This document shows positions 16,813 through 25,890 of a stretch of 64,000 nt of DNA, in pieces. Position numbers and translations under genes: made by a program. The stretch's first letter is position 1. The number at the start of each line of letters is the position of its first letter. The stretch spans positions 248,001-312,000 of the forward strand of contig NZ_FOET01000001.1 of the NCBI RefSeq assembly GCF_900110735.1, given 5' to 3'. The stretch is from Streptomyces radiopugnans (GTDB lineage Bacteria; Actinomycetota; Actinomycetes; Streptomycetales; Streptomycetaceae). The notes under the pieces were generated by a model that worked only from the letters and a program-made list of their open reading frames with translations, had not been told where the DNA came from and did not search any database.

Positions 16813-19800
16813 CTAGTCCCGTTCCCCCTCCGGCTCCAGCACGGCGTAGGCCTCCACCGACCACAGCGAGACACCGAAGCGGGTCGCCCGCTCGTCGGCC
16901 ACCACCCGCACGTAGCGGGTGCCGGCGGGCGCGTCCATCCGCACCGTCTCCCGGCCGCCCCGCCCGTCGCGGACGGTCGCGGCCGTGCTCCAGTCCCTGC
17001 CGTCGGCGGAGACCTGGACGCGGTAGCGGGAGGCGTACGCGTCCTGCCAGTGCAGCCGCACCTCGCCGATCCGGGCCGGGCGGTCCAGCTCCACCCGCAG
17101 CCACTGGCCGTCCTTCGACGGGGAGGACCAGCGGGTCTCCGGATCGCCGTCGGTGGCCGCCGAGGCGGGGAAGTCCTCGGTCTCGTCGGCCGAGGAGGCG
17201 GTCCGCGCGCCCCGGGCCAGGTCCGGCCCGCCGGTGGGCGGATAGGCGCGCACCGTCAGCGTCCGCCGCAGGCTCTCGCCCTCGGCGGTGAGGGTGACCG
17301 GGATCCGGTACGTGCCCGGCCGCACGTCCTTCCCGGCGCTGATCTCGATCTCCGGGGTCGCCGGCACACCGCGCTGGAGCGTGACCCGGCGCGGGGCCCG
17401 CACCGTGAACCCCTCCGGCGCCCGCACGGTCAGCCGGCCGCGCACGTCGGTGGGCCGGTGGCCGGTCAGCCGGGCCCCTACGGCGGCGGGCTCGCCGCCG
17501 ATGACTGCGTTGGCCTCCTCGCGGGAGAGCTCCAGCCCGGCGCCGGGCGAGTCCGAGTACCAGGGCGTCAGCTCGTGGATCACCGGCGCCTTCGAGCCGT
17601 CCTGCCAGGCCAGCCGTACGGCGTCCGCCCGCAGACCGCCGGTCTCCACCTCCGTCCAGCCCCGGTCGGAGAGCATGCCGAGCCGCCTCCAGCCCTCGCC
17701 CGGCACATGCGCCTCGACGGCGGCGCGGGTGTCCGCGCCCGGCTCGGACTGGACGGTGACGGCCGCCAGGGAGCGCGCCCGGGGCAGCCGCAGCACCAGC
17801 TCGTCACCGCTGCCGTCGCCCTCGCCGTCTCCCGCGCCGGGCCTCGGCTCCTCGGCGGCGCGGAAGGCCGTGGCGGGGTCGCCGTCGGCGGCGTTCTCCG
17901 GCGGGGAGCCCGGCAGCGGCGCGGGGCCGCCGCGCACCCGCTCGCCGGAGCGCTCGGCCTTCTCCGCCCCGCCGCGCGCGCCGGACCAGTCGTCGGCGGC
18001 CTTCAGCGCCCGGTCCACGAAGGCGGGCAGCACGTCCTCACCGACCGTCACCCCGCTCCCGCGGGCCTCCGCGCGCAGCCGCTGGAGCTCCAGCCGCGCC
18101 TTCCAGGCCCCGGCGCCGTCCCCGCGCCGCTGGGCGGCCAGCATGTCCAGCGCGTGCCGGCCGGCCCGCCCGTAGCGCGCCAGCTGCCGCACCCAGGGGC
18201 GCATCTCCTCGCTCAGGGCGCCGCCGGCGACGCCCGCCAGGTTCTCCGGGGAGTCGTGCAGGACGGCGAAGGCGCCGCGCAGCCGGTCGGACGCGGCGGC
18301 GAACTCCTCGTCGTCCTCGCCCGCGCGGGCCTTCCAGAAGGCGTCCAGCAGCGGGGTGAGGTAGGCGGACTCCTTCTCGTCGAGCACCGAGGAGGAGTTG
18401 TTGGCGGCGAGGGCGTGCAGTGCCTCGCGGGCCCGCTTCCCGGACTCCCCGGACGCCGCGGACTCCCCCGGCTGCCCGGATCTCCCGGACTCCTCCGTCC
18501 CGCCGCCCGTCGCCGCCAGGTCCTCGACGGCCGCCCTCCAGGACTCCTCCGGCCGGTAGCCGCGCGGGTTCCAGGCGTAGTCGGCGACCGTGAACAGCGG
18601 CAGGCGCGAGGCCGTCGCCTGCTCCATCGCGTTGGCCAGCAGCGCGGCCGAGCGGTTGGCGACGGCCGGTTCCCGGCCGGTGTAGGGGCCGAGGAAGACG
18701 CGGTCGCCGGCGTAGTCGTTGACCGGGTAGTTGTCCATGGTGACCAGCGGGTGGCGGAAGACGGTGCGGGCCTGGGCCAGCTCGCCGCCGGTGATGGTGG
18801 CGGGCACGACCCCCACCCCCGTCCAGGCCACCTCCACGTCCGCGTCCAGCTTCTTCGCGAGCGTGTTGCGGTACTCGGTCGGGCCGTCCTGGTAGAACTC
18901 CGTCGGCAGCACCGACAGCGGCACCGCGTCGCGCCCGAAGCCGTACCGCCGCGCCAGGTGCGCCGCCACCTCGTTGGCCAGCTCCGCGTGTGCGGTGGCC
19001 GCGGCCTGAGGCCCCGTGCCGTAGCGCTCGGCGTCCGCGTCGCAGTGCCACTCGGTGTAACTGGCGTCCTCGAAGCGGAGCTGGAACGCCCGCACCCCCA
19101 GGGCGGCCATGGCGTCGATCTTGCGCAGCAGGGCCCTGCGGTCCTCCCCGGAGGCCAGGCACATCGACTGCCCCGGCGAGACGGCCCAGCCGAGCACCAC
19201 GTGGTTGCGCCGGGCGCGCTCGGCGAGCTCGCGGAACTGCGCGCGCCGCTCGGCGGGGTAGGGCTCGCGCCAGCGCGACTGGCGGAACGCGTCGTCGCCG
19301 GGGGCGTACAGGTAGCGGTTCTGCTTGGTGCGGCCCATGAAGTCCAGGTGGGCCAGCCGCTCGTGGTGCGGCCAGGCCTCGCCGTAGAAGCCCTCCGTCG
19401 TGCCGCGCACGGGAGAGGCGGGCCAGTCGCGTACAACGGCCCCGGTGATCCGAGCCCCGCCCTCGCCGGTGGTCACCAGCTGCCGCAGCGTCTGCGCGGC
19501 GTGGAACAGCCCGTCCGGGCCGACGCCGGCCAGCGCCACCGTGCCGCCCGGCCCGTCCACGCCGTCGGCCCGGCCGGCCGCCAGCCGGTAGCCGCCCGCG
19601 GGCAGGTCGCCGCGCTCGGGTGCGCCCAGGGCGCGCAGCGCCCGTTCGGCGGCCCTGTCGCCGGCGCGCACCACCAGCCCCCGGGTGTGCGCCTCCTCGC
19701 CCGGGCGCACGGTGCGCACCTCGTGCGCCCCGGCCGCGCGCAGGACGTCGCGGACGGTGTCGAGGGCGTACGGGTCGGCGTCCTCGTCGGCGACCAGCAG

Positions 19801-20055
19801 CACCTCCCGGCCGACGGGCACGGACGGACCGCGCGTGCGCAGGGACTGGGGGCGCGGCCACACACCGGGGGCGCCCTCCAGGCGGACGCGGTCGTCCGGG
19901 CCCGCGGCCTCCCGCGCGGGCTCCTCCGCGGCCCTGTCCTGGGGCGGGGCCGAGTGTGCGGCCGGTGCGCCGCCGAGCAGTCCGCCGAGGACGGCCGCGA
20001 CCAGTGCCGTCGCACCGGTCCGGCGTGTGGCGCGGCCATGCGTCGCGTGGTTCAC
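16813..20055 (-). CDS. Secreted GH84 beta-N-acetylglucosaminidase/hyaluronidase-like protein with CBM32
   Basis: A 1080-residue exported enzyme, probably cleaving GlcNAc from glycoconjugates or chito-oligomers. A signal peptide (TGATALVAAVLGGLLGGAPAAHS) is followed by the N-terminal GH20b-like domain and the GH84 barrel (about 200-500). Barrel marks are EGFYGEAW, VEVAWTGVGVV, DNYPVNDY and VADYAWNP. Helical and Ig-like NEW3 regions follow, then a C-terminal F5/8 type C (CBM32-like) domain with DGDPETRWSSP near 985. The usual Asp-Asp catalytic pair reads Glu329-Asp330 (LRFEDASY). The GTG start has GAGGAAG upstream. It is divergent from the small repeat gene at 20490. Confidence 0.88.
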   Translation of the reverse strand: MNHATHGRATRRTGATALVAAVLGGLLGGAPAAHSAPPQDRAAEEPAREAAGPDDRVRLEGAPGVWPRPQSLRTRGPSVPVGREVLLVADEDADPYALDTVRDVLRAAGAHEVRTVRPGEEAHTRGLVVRAGDRAAERALRALGAPERGDLPAGGYRLAAGRADGVDGPGGTVALAGVGPDGLFHAAQTLRQLVTTGEGGARITGAVVRDWPASPVRGTTEGFYGEAWPHHERLAHLDFMGRTKQNRYLYAPGDDAFRQSRWREPYPAERRAQFRELAERARRNHVVLGWAVSPGQSMCLASGEDRRALLRKIDAMAALGVRAFQLRFEDASYTEWHCDADAERYGTGPQAAATAHAELANEVAAHLARRYGFGRDAVPLSVLPTEFYQDGPTEYRNTLAKKLDADVEVAWTGVGVVPATITGGELAQARTVFRHPLVTMDNYPVNDYAGDRVFLGPYTGREPAVANRSAALLANAMEQATASRLPLFTVADYAWNPRGYRPEESWRAAVEDLAATGGGTEESGRSGQPGESAASGESGKRAREALHALAANNSSSVLDEKESAYLTPLLDAFWKARAGEDDEEFAAASDRLRGAFAVLHDSPENLAGVAGGALSEEMRPWVRQLARYGRAGRHALDMLAAQRRGDGAGAWKARLELQRLRAEARGSGVTVGEDVLPAFVDRALKAADDWSGARGGAEKAERSGERVRGGPAPLPGSPPENAADGDPATAFRAAEEPRPGAGDGEGDGSGDELVLRLPRARSLAAVTVQSEPGADTRAAVEAHVPGEGWRRLGMLSDRGWTEVETGGLRADAVRLAWQDGSKAPVIHELTPWYSDSPGAGLELSREEANAVIGGEPAAVGARLTGHRPTDVRGRLTVRAPEGFTVRAPRRVTLQRGVPATPEIEISAGKDVRPGTYRIPVTLTAEGESLRRTLTVRAYPPTGGPDLARGARTASSADETEDFPASAATDGDPETRWSSPSKDGQWLRVELDRPARIGEVRLHWQDAYASRYRVQVSADGRDWSTAATVRDGRGGRETVRMDAPAGTRYVRVVADERATRFGVSLWSVEAYAVLEPEGERD

Positions 20056-20456
20056 GTCTTCCTCAGGCCCCTCTCGACCCGTTTCCCGGCCCGTTGCCCC
20101 CGCCCGGTTCCCCGCTCCGGCCCGGAGCGGCTCCCCGGCCGGGCAACGGGCCCGCCGATCGGTGACGAGCCCATCACCGCCGTGGTGAGGGTGTCAACGA
20201 CAGGGGCCGAAGTGCCCGGTTTGTCGACCGGTGCGGCCGAGGCGGGACGGGCCGGGGCCGGGCGCCCGGCCGTACGCGCGACCGGACGGCCGGCCCGCGG
20301 GGAGGCGGTAAATCTTGGCCGAGATGCCCGCTTTGCTCGAATGCCCTACGCTGACAGGCGCGTCACACCGCGAAATCATCGGCGGCAAGCATGTGAGCCA
20401 TGTCACGTTTATGCCGCCGAAAGTGTCTGGGATCCGCCTCAGTGGGTAGGGCCCTG
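20056..20456. other. Divergent intergenic region with a long imperfect palindrome
   Basis: About 400 bases upstream of both the GH84 gene and the small repeat gene. It contains CGGCGGCA at 20380-20387 and its complement TGCCGCCG at 20412-20419. These enclose a GTGA...TCAC pair (GTGAGCCATGTCAC), a plausible regulator-binding site or structured leader. No gene seen. Confidence 0.4.
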
Positions 20457-20489
20457 ATGTCCGACCGACAGCAACGAACGGAGGCCTCC

Positions 20490-20753
20490 GTGGCCGCGTC
20501 CGCTGAACTCCTCGCCCCCCTCCCCCTGTTCCCCAAACAGGGGCAGGAGCCGATCGACCTGTCCGGAGTCTCCGACCCCGACTCCGGCCTGGACGGCTCC
20601 TGCTCCTGGGACTACGCCGAGACACCGCTGACCAGCGAACCCCCGCTCGCCGACGCCGCCCCGCTCACCAGTGAGCCGCCGCTGGCCGCCGAACTCCCGC
20701 TGACCAGCGAACCGGCCGGGGTGGGATACGGAACGGATTCCGCGGAGATCTAG
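20490..20753 (+). CDS. Small acidic repeat protein upstream of malQ
   Basis: No recognised family. The 87-residue product has an Ala/Leu/Pro-rich N-terminus (LLAPLPLFPKQGQEP), a central SGLDGSCSWDYAET with its only Cys, then three units of the form PLTSEPPLA/PLTSEPA. It has no membrane span. The repeats use different synonymous codons, which argues that the peptide itself is selected. The GTG at 20490 follows ACGGAGG by 5 bases, and that Shine-Dalgarno sequence is inside a perfect 12-bp palindrome, CGGAGGCCTCCG. An ATG at 20457 is an alternative start. malQ begins 36 bases downstream, so the two may be cotranscribed. Confidence 0.6.
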   Translation: MAASAELLAPLPLFPKQGQEPIDLSGVSDPDSGLDGSCSWDYAETPLTSEPPLADAAPLTSEPPLAAELPLTSEPAGVGYGTDSAEI

Positions 20754-20789
20754 GCCCCGGAGAGCCCAGGGAGAGCGGAGGGAGTTCCC

Positions 20790-23036
20790 ATGAGCCGACT
20801 GGCGCGACTGGCCGCGGCGCACGGAGTCTGCACCTCCTACGACCCGGCCCCGGGCCGTACGATCCGGGTGCCCGACGACACGATCGTCGAAGTGCTCGCC
20901 GCACTGGGCGTCGACGCCTCCACCCCGGACGCCGTACGCGACGCCCTGGCGCGCCACGCGCGCGAGGAGGCGGCCCGGCTGCTGCCGCCCACCGTCGTCG
21001 TACGCGCGGCCTCCCGCGGCGACGCCTCCCGGCCCGCCGTGTCCCAGCCCGCCGTCCGCGGCGGCGTCCCCCCGCTCCCCGACGGCACCGCGCTGAGGGT
21101 CGAGACGGAGGACGGCCGCACCCTGGACTGGGGGACGGATCCGGACGCCGACGGCGAGCGGCTCCCCCTGGGCTGCCACACCCTCCACGCCGAGGCCCCC
21201 GGCGGCCGCACCGCGAGCGCCGCCCTGATCGTCGCCCCGGACCGCTTCCCGGCCGTCCGGGGCCGCTCCTTCGGCCTGCTCGTCCAGCTCTACTCGCTGC
21301 TGTCCTCGCGCTCGTGGGGCATGGGCGACCTCGCCGACCTCGCCGACCTCGCCGCCTGGTCCGGGCGCGCGACCGGAGCCGACTTCATCCAGCTCAACCC
21401 CCTGCACTCGGCCGTGCCCGCCGCCGACGGCGAGAGGGTGGACCCCTCCCCCTACCGGCCCTCCTCGCGGCGCTTCGCCGACCCGGTGCACCTGCGGATC
21501 GAGGAGATCCCCGAGTACGCCTACCTGCGCGGCGAGGCCCGCGCGAAGGCGGACGAGCTGCTGACCCAGGCCGCCGAACTGCGCGAGGCCACCCTCGCCA
21601 AGGACGGGATGATCGACCGCGACGCGGTGTGGTCGCTCAAGCGCCGCGCCCTGGAACTGGTGCGCACCGTCCCCCTCGGCCCCGGCCGCCACGTCGCGTA
21701 CTGCGACTTCCTCGCCGAGCAGGGCCAGGACCTGGAGGACCACGCCGTCTGGTGCGCCCTCGCCGAGATCCACGGGCCGGACTGGCGCTCCTGGCCCGCC
21801 GGCCTGGACGACCCCCGCTCGGCCGCCACCGCCCGCGCCCGCGGCGAACTGCTGGACCGGGTGGACTTCCACACCTGGCTGGCCTGGCTCACCGACGCCC
21901 AGCTCGCCCGCGCCCAGCGCACCGCCCGCGACGCGGGCATGTCCATCGGCCTGGTGCACGACATGGCCCTGGGCGTCCACCCCTCCGGAGCGGAGGCCTG
22001 GGCGCTCAAGGACTTCCTGGCCACCGGCATGTCCATCGGCGCCCCGCCGGACGCCTTCAGCCCCCACGGCCAGGACTGGGGCCTGCCGCCCTGGAACCCG
22101 GGCGCGCTGGCCGCCTCCGGTTACGCCCCCTACCGCACGCTGCTGCGCGGGCTGCTGAGGCACACCGGCGGCCTGCGCATCGACCACGTGATGGGCCTGT
22201 TCCGGCTGTGGTGGATCCCCGAGGGCCGCCCGCCCACGGAGGGCGCCTACGTGCGCTACGACGCCGAGGCCATGCTCGGAGTGCTCGCCCTGGAGGCGTA
22301 CCGCGCCGGATCGGTCGTCGTCGGCGAGGACCTGGGCACCGTCGAGCCGGGCGTGCGCGGGGAGCTGGCCGGGCGCGGCGTGCTGGGCACCTCCGTGCTG
22401 TGGTTCGAGCGCGACTACGACCACATCCGCACCCCCAACCACGAGACCCCCCAGCCGCTGGAGCCGCAGGACTGGCGCGCCGACTGCCTGGCCACCGCCA
22501 CCACCCACGACCTGCCCAGCACCGCCGCCCGGCTCAGCGGCGACCACGTACGGCTGCGCGACGGCCTGGGGCTGCTGGCGGGCCCGCTCGCCGAGGAGCA
22601 GACCCGGGACGCCATGGAGACCGCCGAGTGGATCTCCCACCTGACCCGTCTGGACCTGCTGCCGGAGGGGCCGGGCGAGGAGGAGAGCGAGATCAGGGGC
22701 CTGTACCGCTTCCTGGCCCGCACCCCCGCGAAGATGGTCGGGGTCTGGCTGCCCGACGGTGTCGGGGACCGGCGCCCGCAGAACGTGCCGGGCACCTGGG
22801 ACCAGTACCCCAACTGGCGGCTGCCCGTCGCCGACGGCGACGGCAGGCCCGTCACCCTGGAGGAGCTGGTCACCTCGCCCCGGATGCGCGATCTGCTGGA
22901 GACGGTGTACGAGGAGCTGCACGGGCCGCGCGAGCGCCGCATACCGGCACCCGGACAGCACGGAGGGCAGCACGAGGAGAGCCACGCCGAACCCGAAGAC
23001 CACCCTGGACGCGTGACCTCCGGAGAGGTTCGCTAG
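20790..23036 (+). CDS. malQ: 4-alpha-glucanotransferase (amylomaltase)
   Basis: A 748-residue GH77 enzyme that disproportionates malto-oligosaccharides in the cytoplasm. The N-terminal domain (residues 1-160) is the helical extension typical of actinobacterial MalQ. The barrel carries the nucleophile Asp465 in LRIDHVMGLFR, the acid/base Glu513 in VVGEDLGTVEPGV, and the transition-state Asp in TTHDLPSTAARL. QLNPLHSA near residue 205 and PPWNPGAL fit the substrate-loop region. The ATG follows GGAGGGAG. The 3' end carries a candidate leaderless promoter for the next gene. Confidence 0.95.
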   Translation: MSRLARLAAAHGVCTSYDPAPGRTIRVPDDTIVEVLAALGVDASTPDAVRDALARHAREEAARLLPPTVVVRAASRGDASRPAVSQPAVRGGVPPLPDGTALRVETEDGRTLDWGTDPDADGERLPLGCHTLHAEAPGGRTASAALIVAPDRFPAVRGRSFGLLVQLYSLLSSRSWGMGDLADLADLAAWSGRATGADFIQLNPLHSAVPAADGERVDPSPYRPSSRRFADPVHLRIEEIPEYAYLRGEARAKADELLTQAAELREATLAKDGMIDRDAVWSLKRRALELVRTVPLGPGRHVAYCDFLAEQGQDLEDHAVWCALAEIHGPDWRSWPAGLDDPRSAATARARGELLDRVDFHTWLAWLTDAQLARAQRTARDAGMSIGLVHDMALGVHPSGAEAWALKDFLATGMSIGAPPDAFSPHGQDWGLPPWNPGALAASGYAPYRTLLRGLLRHTGGLRIDHVMGLFRLWWIPEGRPPTEGAYVRYDAEAMLGVLALEAYRAGSVVVGEDLGTVEPGVRGELAGRGVLGTSVLWFERDYDHIRTPNHETPQPLEPQDWRADCLATATTHDLPSTAARLSGDHVRLRDGLGLLAGPLAEEQTRDAMETAEWISHLTRLDLLPEGPGEEESEIRGLYRFLARTPAKMVGVWLPDGVGDRRPQNVPGTWDQYPNWRLPVADGDGRPVTLEELVTSPRMRDLLETVYEELHGPRERRIPAPGQHGGQHEESHAEPEDHPGRVTSGEVR

Positions 23037-23046
23037 CGTTGACTCC

Positions 23047-23346
23047 GTGGACAACAAGGTCAAGGTCAACGAGAACGTCAGGAGCGCCGGCACCGCCGTG
23101 CGCGCCGGATTCGTCACCGCCCTCACCGCGCTGACGCTGCTGGTCGCCTCCCCCTCCGCCCTCGCCCTCTACCGCGACGACGGCGACGACCCGGGCACCG
23201 GCCTGAGCGTGGTCGAGACCCTCGGCCTGTACGTCGTGGCGCCCCTCGCCCTGTTCGCGATCATCGCCGCGCTGGTGATGGTCGGCGACAAGTCCTCGCG
23301 CCCGAGCGGCCAGATCAGCGGCCGGCAGGAGCCCAACCGCGGCTGA
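23047..23346 (+). CDS. Small membrane protein of unknown function
   Basis: A 99-residue Streptomyces-type protein. A first hydrophobic segment (GFVTALTALTLLVASPSALAL, about 20-40) could be a signal or a membrane helix. A short acidic loop YRDDGDDPGTG follows, then a clear membrane helix (LYVVAPLALFAIIAALVMV) and a polar C-terminus. No functional motif is seen. There is no Shine-Dalgarno sequence. TAGCGT at 23034-23039 ends 7 bases before the GTG, so the mRNA is probably leaderless, starting at or one base before the codon. It lies 10 bases after malQ. Confidence 0.7.
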   Translation: MDNKVKVNENVRSAGTAVRAGFVTALTALTLLVASPSALALYRDDGDDPGTGLSVVETLGLYVVAPLALFAIIAALVMVGDKSSRPSGQISGRQEPNRG

Positions 23347-23501
23347 TCCGCGGCCCGCCGTCCCCGGCGCATCGCGGCGGGGCTCCGGGCGGCGGACCGG
23401 CCCTCCACCGGGCTGCCGGTGACCGGCCGTGTGATCGGCCCGGCGAACCGGCCGCCGATTGGCCCTGCCGGGAGGACCGGACGGCTCCGTAGCGTCACGG
23501 C

Positions 23502-24330
23502 ATGACCCTGCGGACACGGCCGGCTCCGCCCCGGCGGCCTGGCCCTCCACCTCGACACCGCCGCCGCGTACCGCGCGGTCCTGGCGGCGGACGCGCTCGC
23601 CTTCCTCGCCGCCGCCCTCGTCCTGACGCGCCTGCCCGCCGTGCCGCCCACCCCGCCGGCGGCGTCCGGCACCCCGCGACTGGCCGTCCTGCGCGACCGC
23701 CCGTACGCGCTGATCACCGCGCTCCACGCGGCGCTGCTGCTGTACATGCCGCTGCTCAGCGTCGTCATCCCGCTGTGGGTGGTGCAGCGCACCGAGGCCC
23801 CGCGCTGGACGGTCGCGGCGCTGCTGATGCTCAACACCCTCGGCGTTGTCGCCCTCCAGGTCCGCGTGGCGCGCGGGGTGCGGGACCTGCGCACCGCCAC
23901 CCGCCACATACGCGCCGCGGGCGTGCTGATGCTCGTCTCCTGCGCGGCCTTCGCCCTCACCGCCGTCCCCGCCTCGCCGTGGACGGCCCTCGCGGTCCTC
24001 CTGGCGGCCGCCTGCCTCCAGGTCCTGGGCGAGACGGCGCTGGCCTCCGGTGCCTGGGAGATCTCCTTCGGCCTCGCCCCGGAGGGCCGCCAGGGCCAGT
24101 ACCAGGGCTTCTTCGGCACGGGAGCGGCCATCGCCCGCATGCTCGGCCCGCTGCTGCTGACCTGGCTGGTCCTGGGCGGCGGCCCGGCGGGCTGGCTCGC
24201 CCTGGGCGCGGCCTTCCTCACCGCCTCCTGGGCCATGGGCCCGGCGGTCCGGTGGGCGGCGGCCTCCCGGCCCGCCGATGCCGCCGCTGTCTCCGCCTCC
24301 GGTCCGGAACCGGCCGCGACCGCGCCGTAA
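23502..24330 (+). pseudogene. MFS transporter remnant with internal 5' deletion
   Basis: The frame that reads through 23505-24330 encodes the C-terminal half of a drug-type MFS permease. It starts abruptly at RLRPGGLALHLDTAAAYRAVLAADAL. Then come ALITALHAALLLYMPLLSVV, the loop VARGVRDLR, and spans GVLMLVSCAAFALTAV and LLLTWLVLGGGPAGWLALG. About 150-170 N-terminal residues are missing. An ATG at 23502 with a promoter-like upstream region opens the other frame and reads only a few plausible residues. This is what an internal deletion with frameshift would leave. A GTG at 23641 could still give a 229-residue, roughly six-helix fragment. Intact activity is unlikely. Confidence 0.75.
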
Positions 24331-24362
24331 GGCGCGGTGGCGCGCGGGCCCGGCGCGGGCCG

Positions 24363-24569
24363 TCAGAGCATGCCGCCCTTGACCGCCGTCACGAAGGCTG
24401 ACCAGCCGGCGTTCGGGAAGACCAGCGCGGGCCCCTCGGGGGCCTTGCTGTCGCGGACGGGTATGACGCCGGGGAAGCCGTCGGCGACCTCGACGCAGGC
24501 TCCTCCCTCGCCGTTGCTGTAGGACGACTTGCGCCAAGCGGCGGCGCTCGGGCCGTGGTTGGTGCTCAT
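24363..24569 (-). CDS. DUF397 domain protein
   Basis: A 68-residue protein with the full DUF397 pattern: WRKSSYSNGEGGACVEVA, IPVRDSKAPEGPALVF and WSAFVTAVKGG. In Streptomyces these proteins pair with the helix-turn-helix/DUF5753 regulators and modulate them in an antitoxin-like manner. The ATG overlaps the regulator stop by 4 bases (ATGA), so translation is coupled. Codon GC is somewhat lower here than in the flanks. Confidence 0.93.
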   Translation of the reverse strand: MSTNHGPSAAAWRKSSYSNGEGGACVEVADGFPGVIPVRDSKAPEGPALVFPNAGWSAFVTAVKGGML

Positions 24570-25399
24570 GGTGTCTTGTAGTCCTTCGCGACCGATTCGA
24601 TCAGGGCAAGGGACGCCTTGGGTGCGAGGGCGGCGGCCCTGACGTGATCGTAGGAGCGGTTGAACTTGGCCACCAGCGCCGGTTCATCGATGAGTTGGCC
24701 GGTGTGAGCACCTTCGGTGTAGGCAACGGGCGGGGCCTCGTTCGACGTCATCAGAATCGTGGTGCCGTACATCAACGGGTGCGGCCCAGCCGAGTATGGG
24801 ACCACCTGCACGATGACGCGCTTGTGGTGGAGTCCCAAGTCAATAAGGTGGTTGAGCTGGTCGCGCATGACCTTGGGGCCGTCGACAGGCACGTGAAGTG
24901 CGGCCTCGTGGAGGATCGCCCACACCTCCGGGGCCTCGGGGTTGTCCAGACGCCGACTCCGGTCCATACGACCGGCTACGAGTTCGCGCACCTCGTCATC
25001 GTCCGCGTAGGGCAGCGTCGCTTGCGTGAGGCCGCGTGCGTAAGCCTCGGTCTGCAACAGCCCGGGCACCAGCACCGGCGAGTACTCGCTGATCGTCGCC
25101 GCCAGCATCTCCAACTCCACCACGTCCGCGAAGTAGTCCGGATAGCGGGACTTCCGGGCCAGCCGGCACAGGCGCTGCAGGTGTTCGCCGGTGCCGAGGA
25201 TCTCGTCGAACAGCCTGGAGGTGTCCGGCTGCGGGCGGCGCACCGCCGTCTCGAACTGGCCGACGTAGGTGCCGGAGCAGAAGGCGCGCTCGCCGAGCTG
25301 GGACTGGGTGAGCCCGGCCGCCTCGCGCAGGCGGCGCAGTTCCGCGCCGTAGAAGGTCATGGGTGAGGCGTACGGGTCGAGTTGCCTGGGCTCGGTCAT
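24566..25399 (-). CDS. Helix-turn-helix regulator with DUF5753 (Scr1/BldB-partner type)
   Basis: A 277-residue regulator. An N-terminal XRE helix-turn-helix (LRRLREAAGLTQSQLGERAFCSGTYVGQFE, about 20-50) is followed by the DUF5753 domain with YSPVLVPGLLQTEAYAR, the RQ/RM helix AGRMDRSRRL and PYSAGPHPLMYGTTILM. Pairs with DUF397 proteins are numerous in Streptomyces and control development or antibiotic genes. The third member often seen, an RsbW-like ATPase upstream, is absent. The ATG at 25399 is preceded by the long regulatory region of the LPMO gene. Confidence 0.92.
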   Translation of the reverse strand: MTEPRQLDPYASPMTFYGAELRRLREAAGLTQSQLGERAFCSGTYVGQFETAVRRPQPDTSRLFDEILGTGEHLQRLCRLARKSRYPDYFADVVELEMLAATISEYSPVLVPGLLQTEAYARGLTQATLPYADDDEVRELVAGRMDRSRRLDNPEAPEVWAILHEAALHVPVDGPKVMRDQLNHLIDLGLHHKRVIVQVVPYSAGPHPLMYGTTILMTSNEAPPVAYTEGAHTGQLIDEPALVAKFNRSYDHVRAAALAPKASLALIESVAKDYKTP

Positions 25400-25833
25400 G
25401 GCGGGATCCCCCTGTCACGGAACGGGCATGCGGGTTTGGACTGCCGTTCCACGCAAGCACACAGAGTGACCGGAACGGCGTGTTCGGCGAAGGATTCCCC
25501 CGAAGGGGTGCCAGGCCCCCACGGCCTTGCCCAACAGTGGAAGTGCGGGCCGGAACGGGCCGTATGCGCGGCCTTCGCCGAGGTTGCCCGTCACCACACG
25601 GGCCCCTGTACCGATGAACACTCCCGCCGGCACCGCCCTGCTGGACGGCCTCCTGAGCCTCCGCCCGCCGGAGCCCGCCGATGAAGGGCGGGGCGGGGAA
25701 AGCGCCGGACGTACTTCCAGGTGGGACCGGGGGCGTTTCGCGAAGCCGCCGTCGGCGTCGGCGCAGGCAGGCGGGGACTGTGGTGGGGCCCGAAGTCGGG
25801 GGTGCTGTCCGGCAGTTCGCTTGGTCCAACCCC
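25400..25833. other. Gene-free divergent region, 434 bases
   Basis: Upstream of the helix-turn-helix gene and of the LPMO promoter. No frame has a start with a Shine-Dalgarno sequence or a recognisable protein. The usual anti-sigma-type ATPase gene of this locus type is not detectable even as a fragment. Confidence 0.4.
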
Positions 25834-25890
25834 TTGACCGAGGGCGGTCCGCCGCTAAGGTCTAGACCTGAGCACCTCAGGTCTAGACCT
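25834..25890 (+). promoter_or_regulatory. LPMO promoter with two DasR-like palindromes
   Basis: A -35 TTGACC (25834-25839) and -10 TAAGGT (25856-25861), spacer 16. Two exact copies of the 12-bp palindrome AGGTCTAGACCT lie at 25858-25869 and 25879-25890, so the first covers the -10. The core GGTCTAGACC is identical to the core of the DasR-responsive element consensus (ACTGGTCTAGACCAGT) and close to the 12-bp direct repeats of Streptomyces chitinase promoters. The transcript would have a leader of about 230 bases. Confidence 0.72.

Noticed and set aside
25679..25829. Possible remnant of an RsbW-like ATPase beside the DUF397 pair
   Set aside because: No frame shows the N-box or GxGL motifs of that fold.
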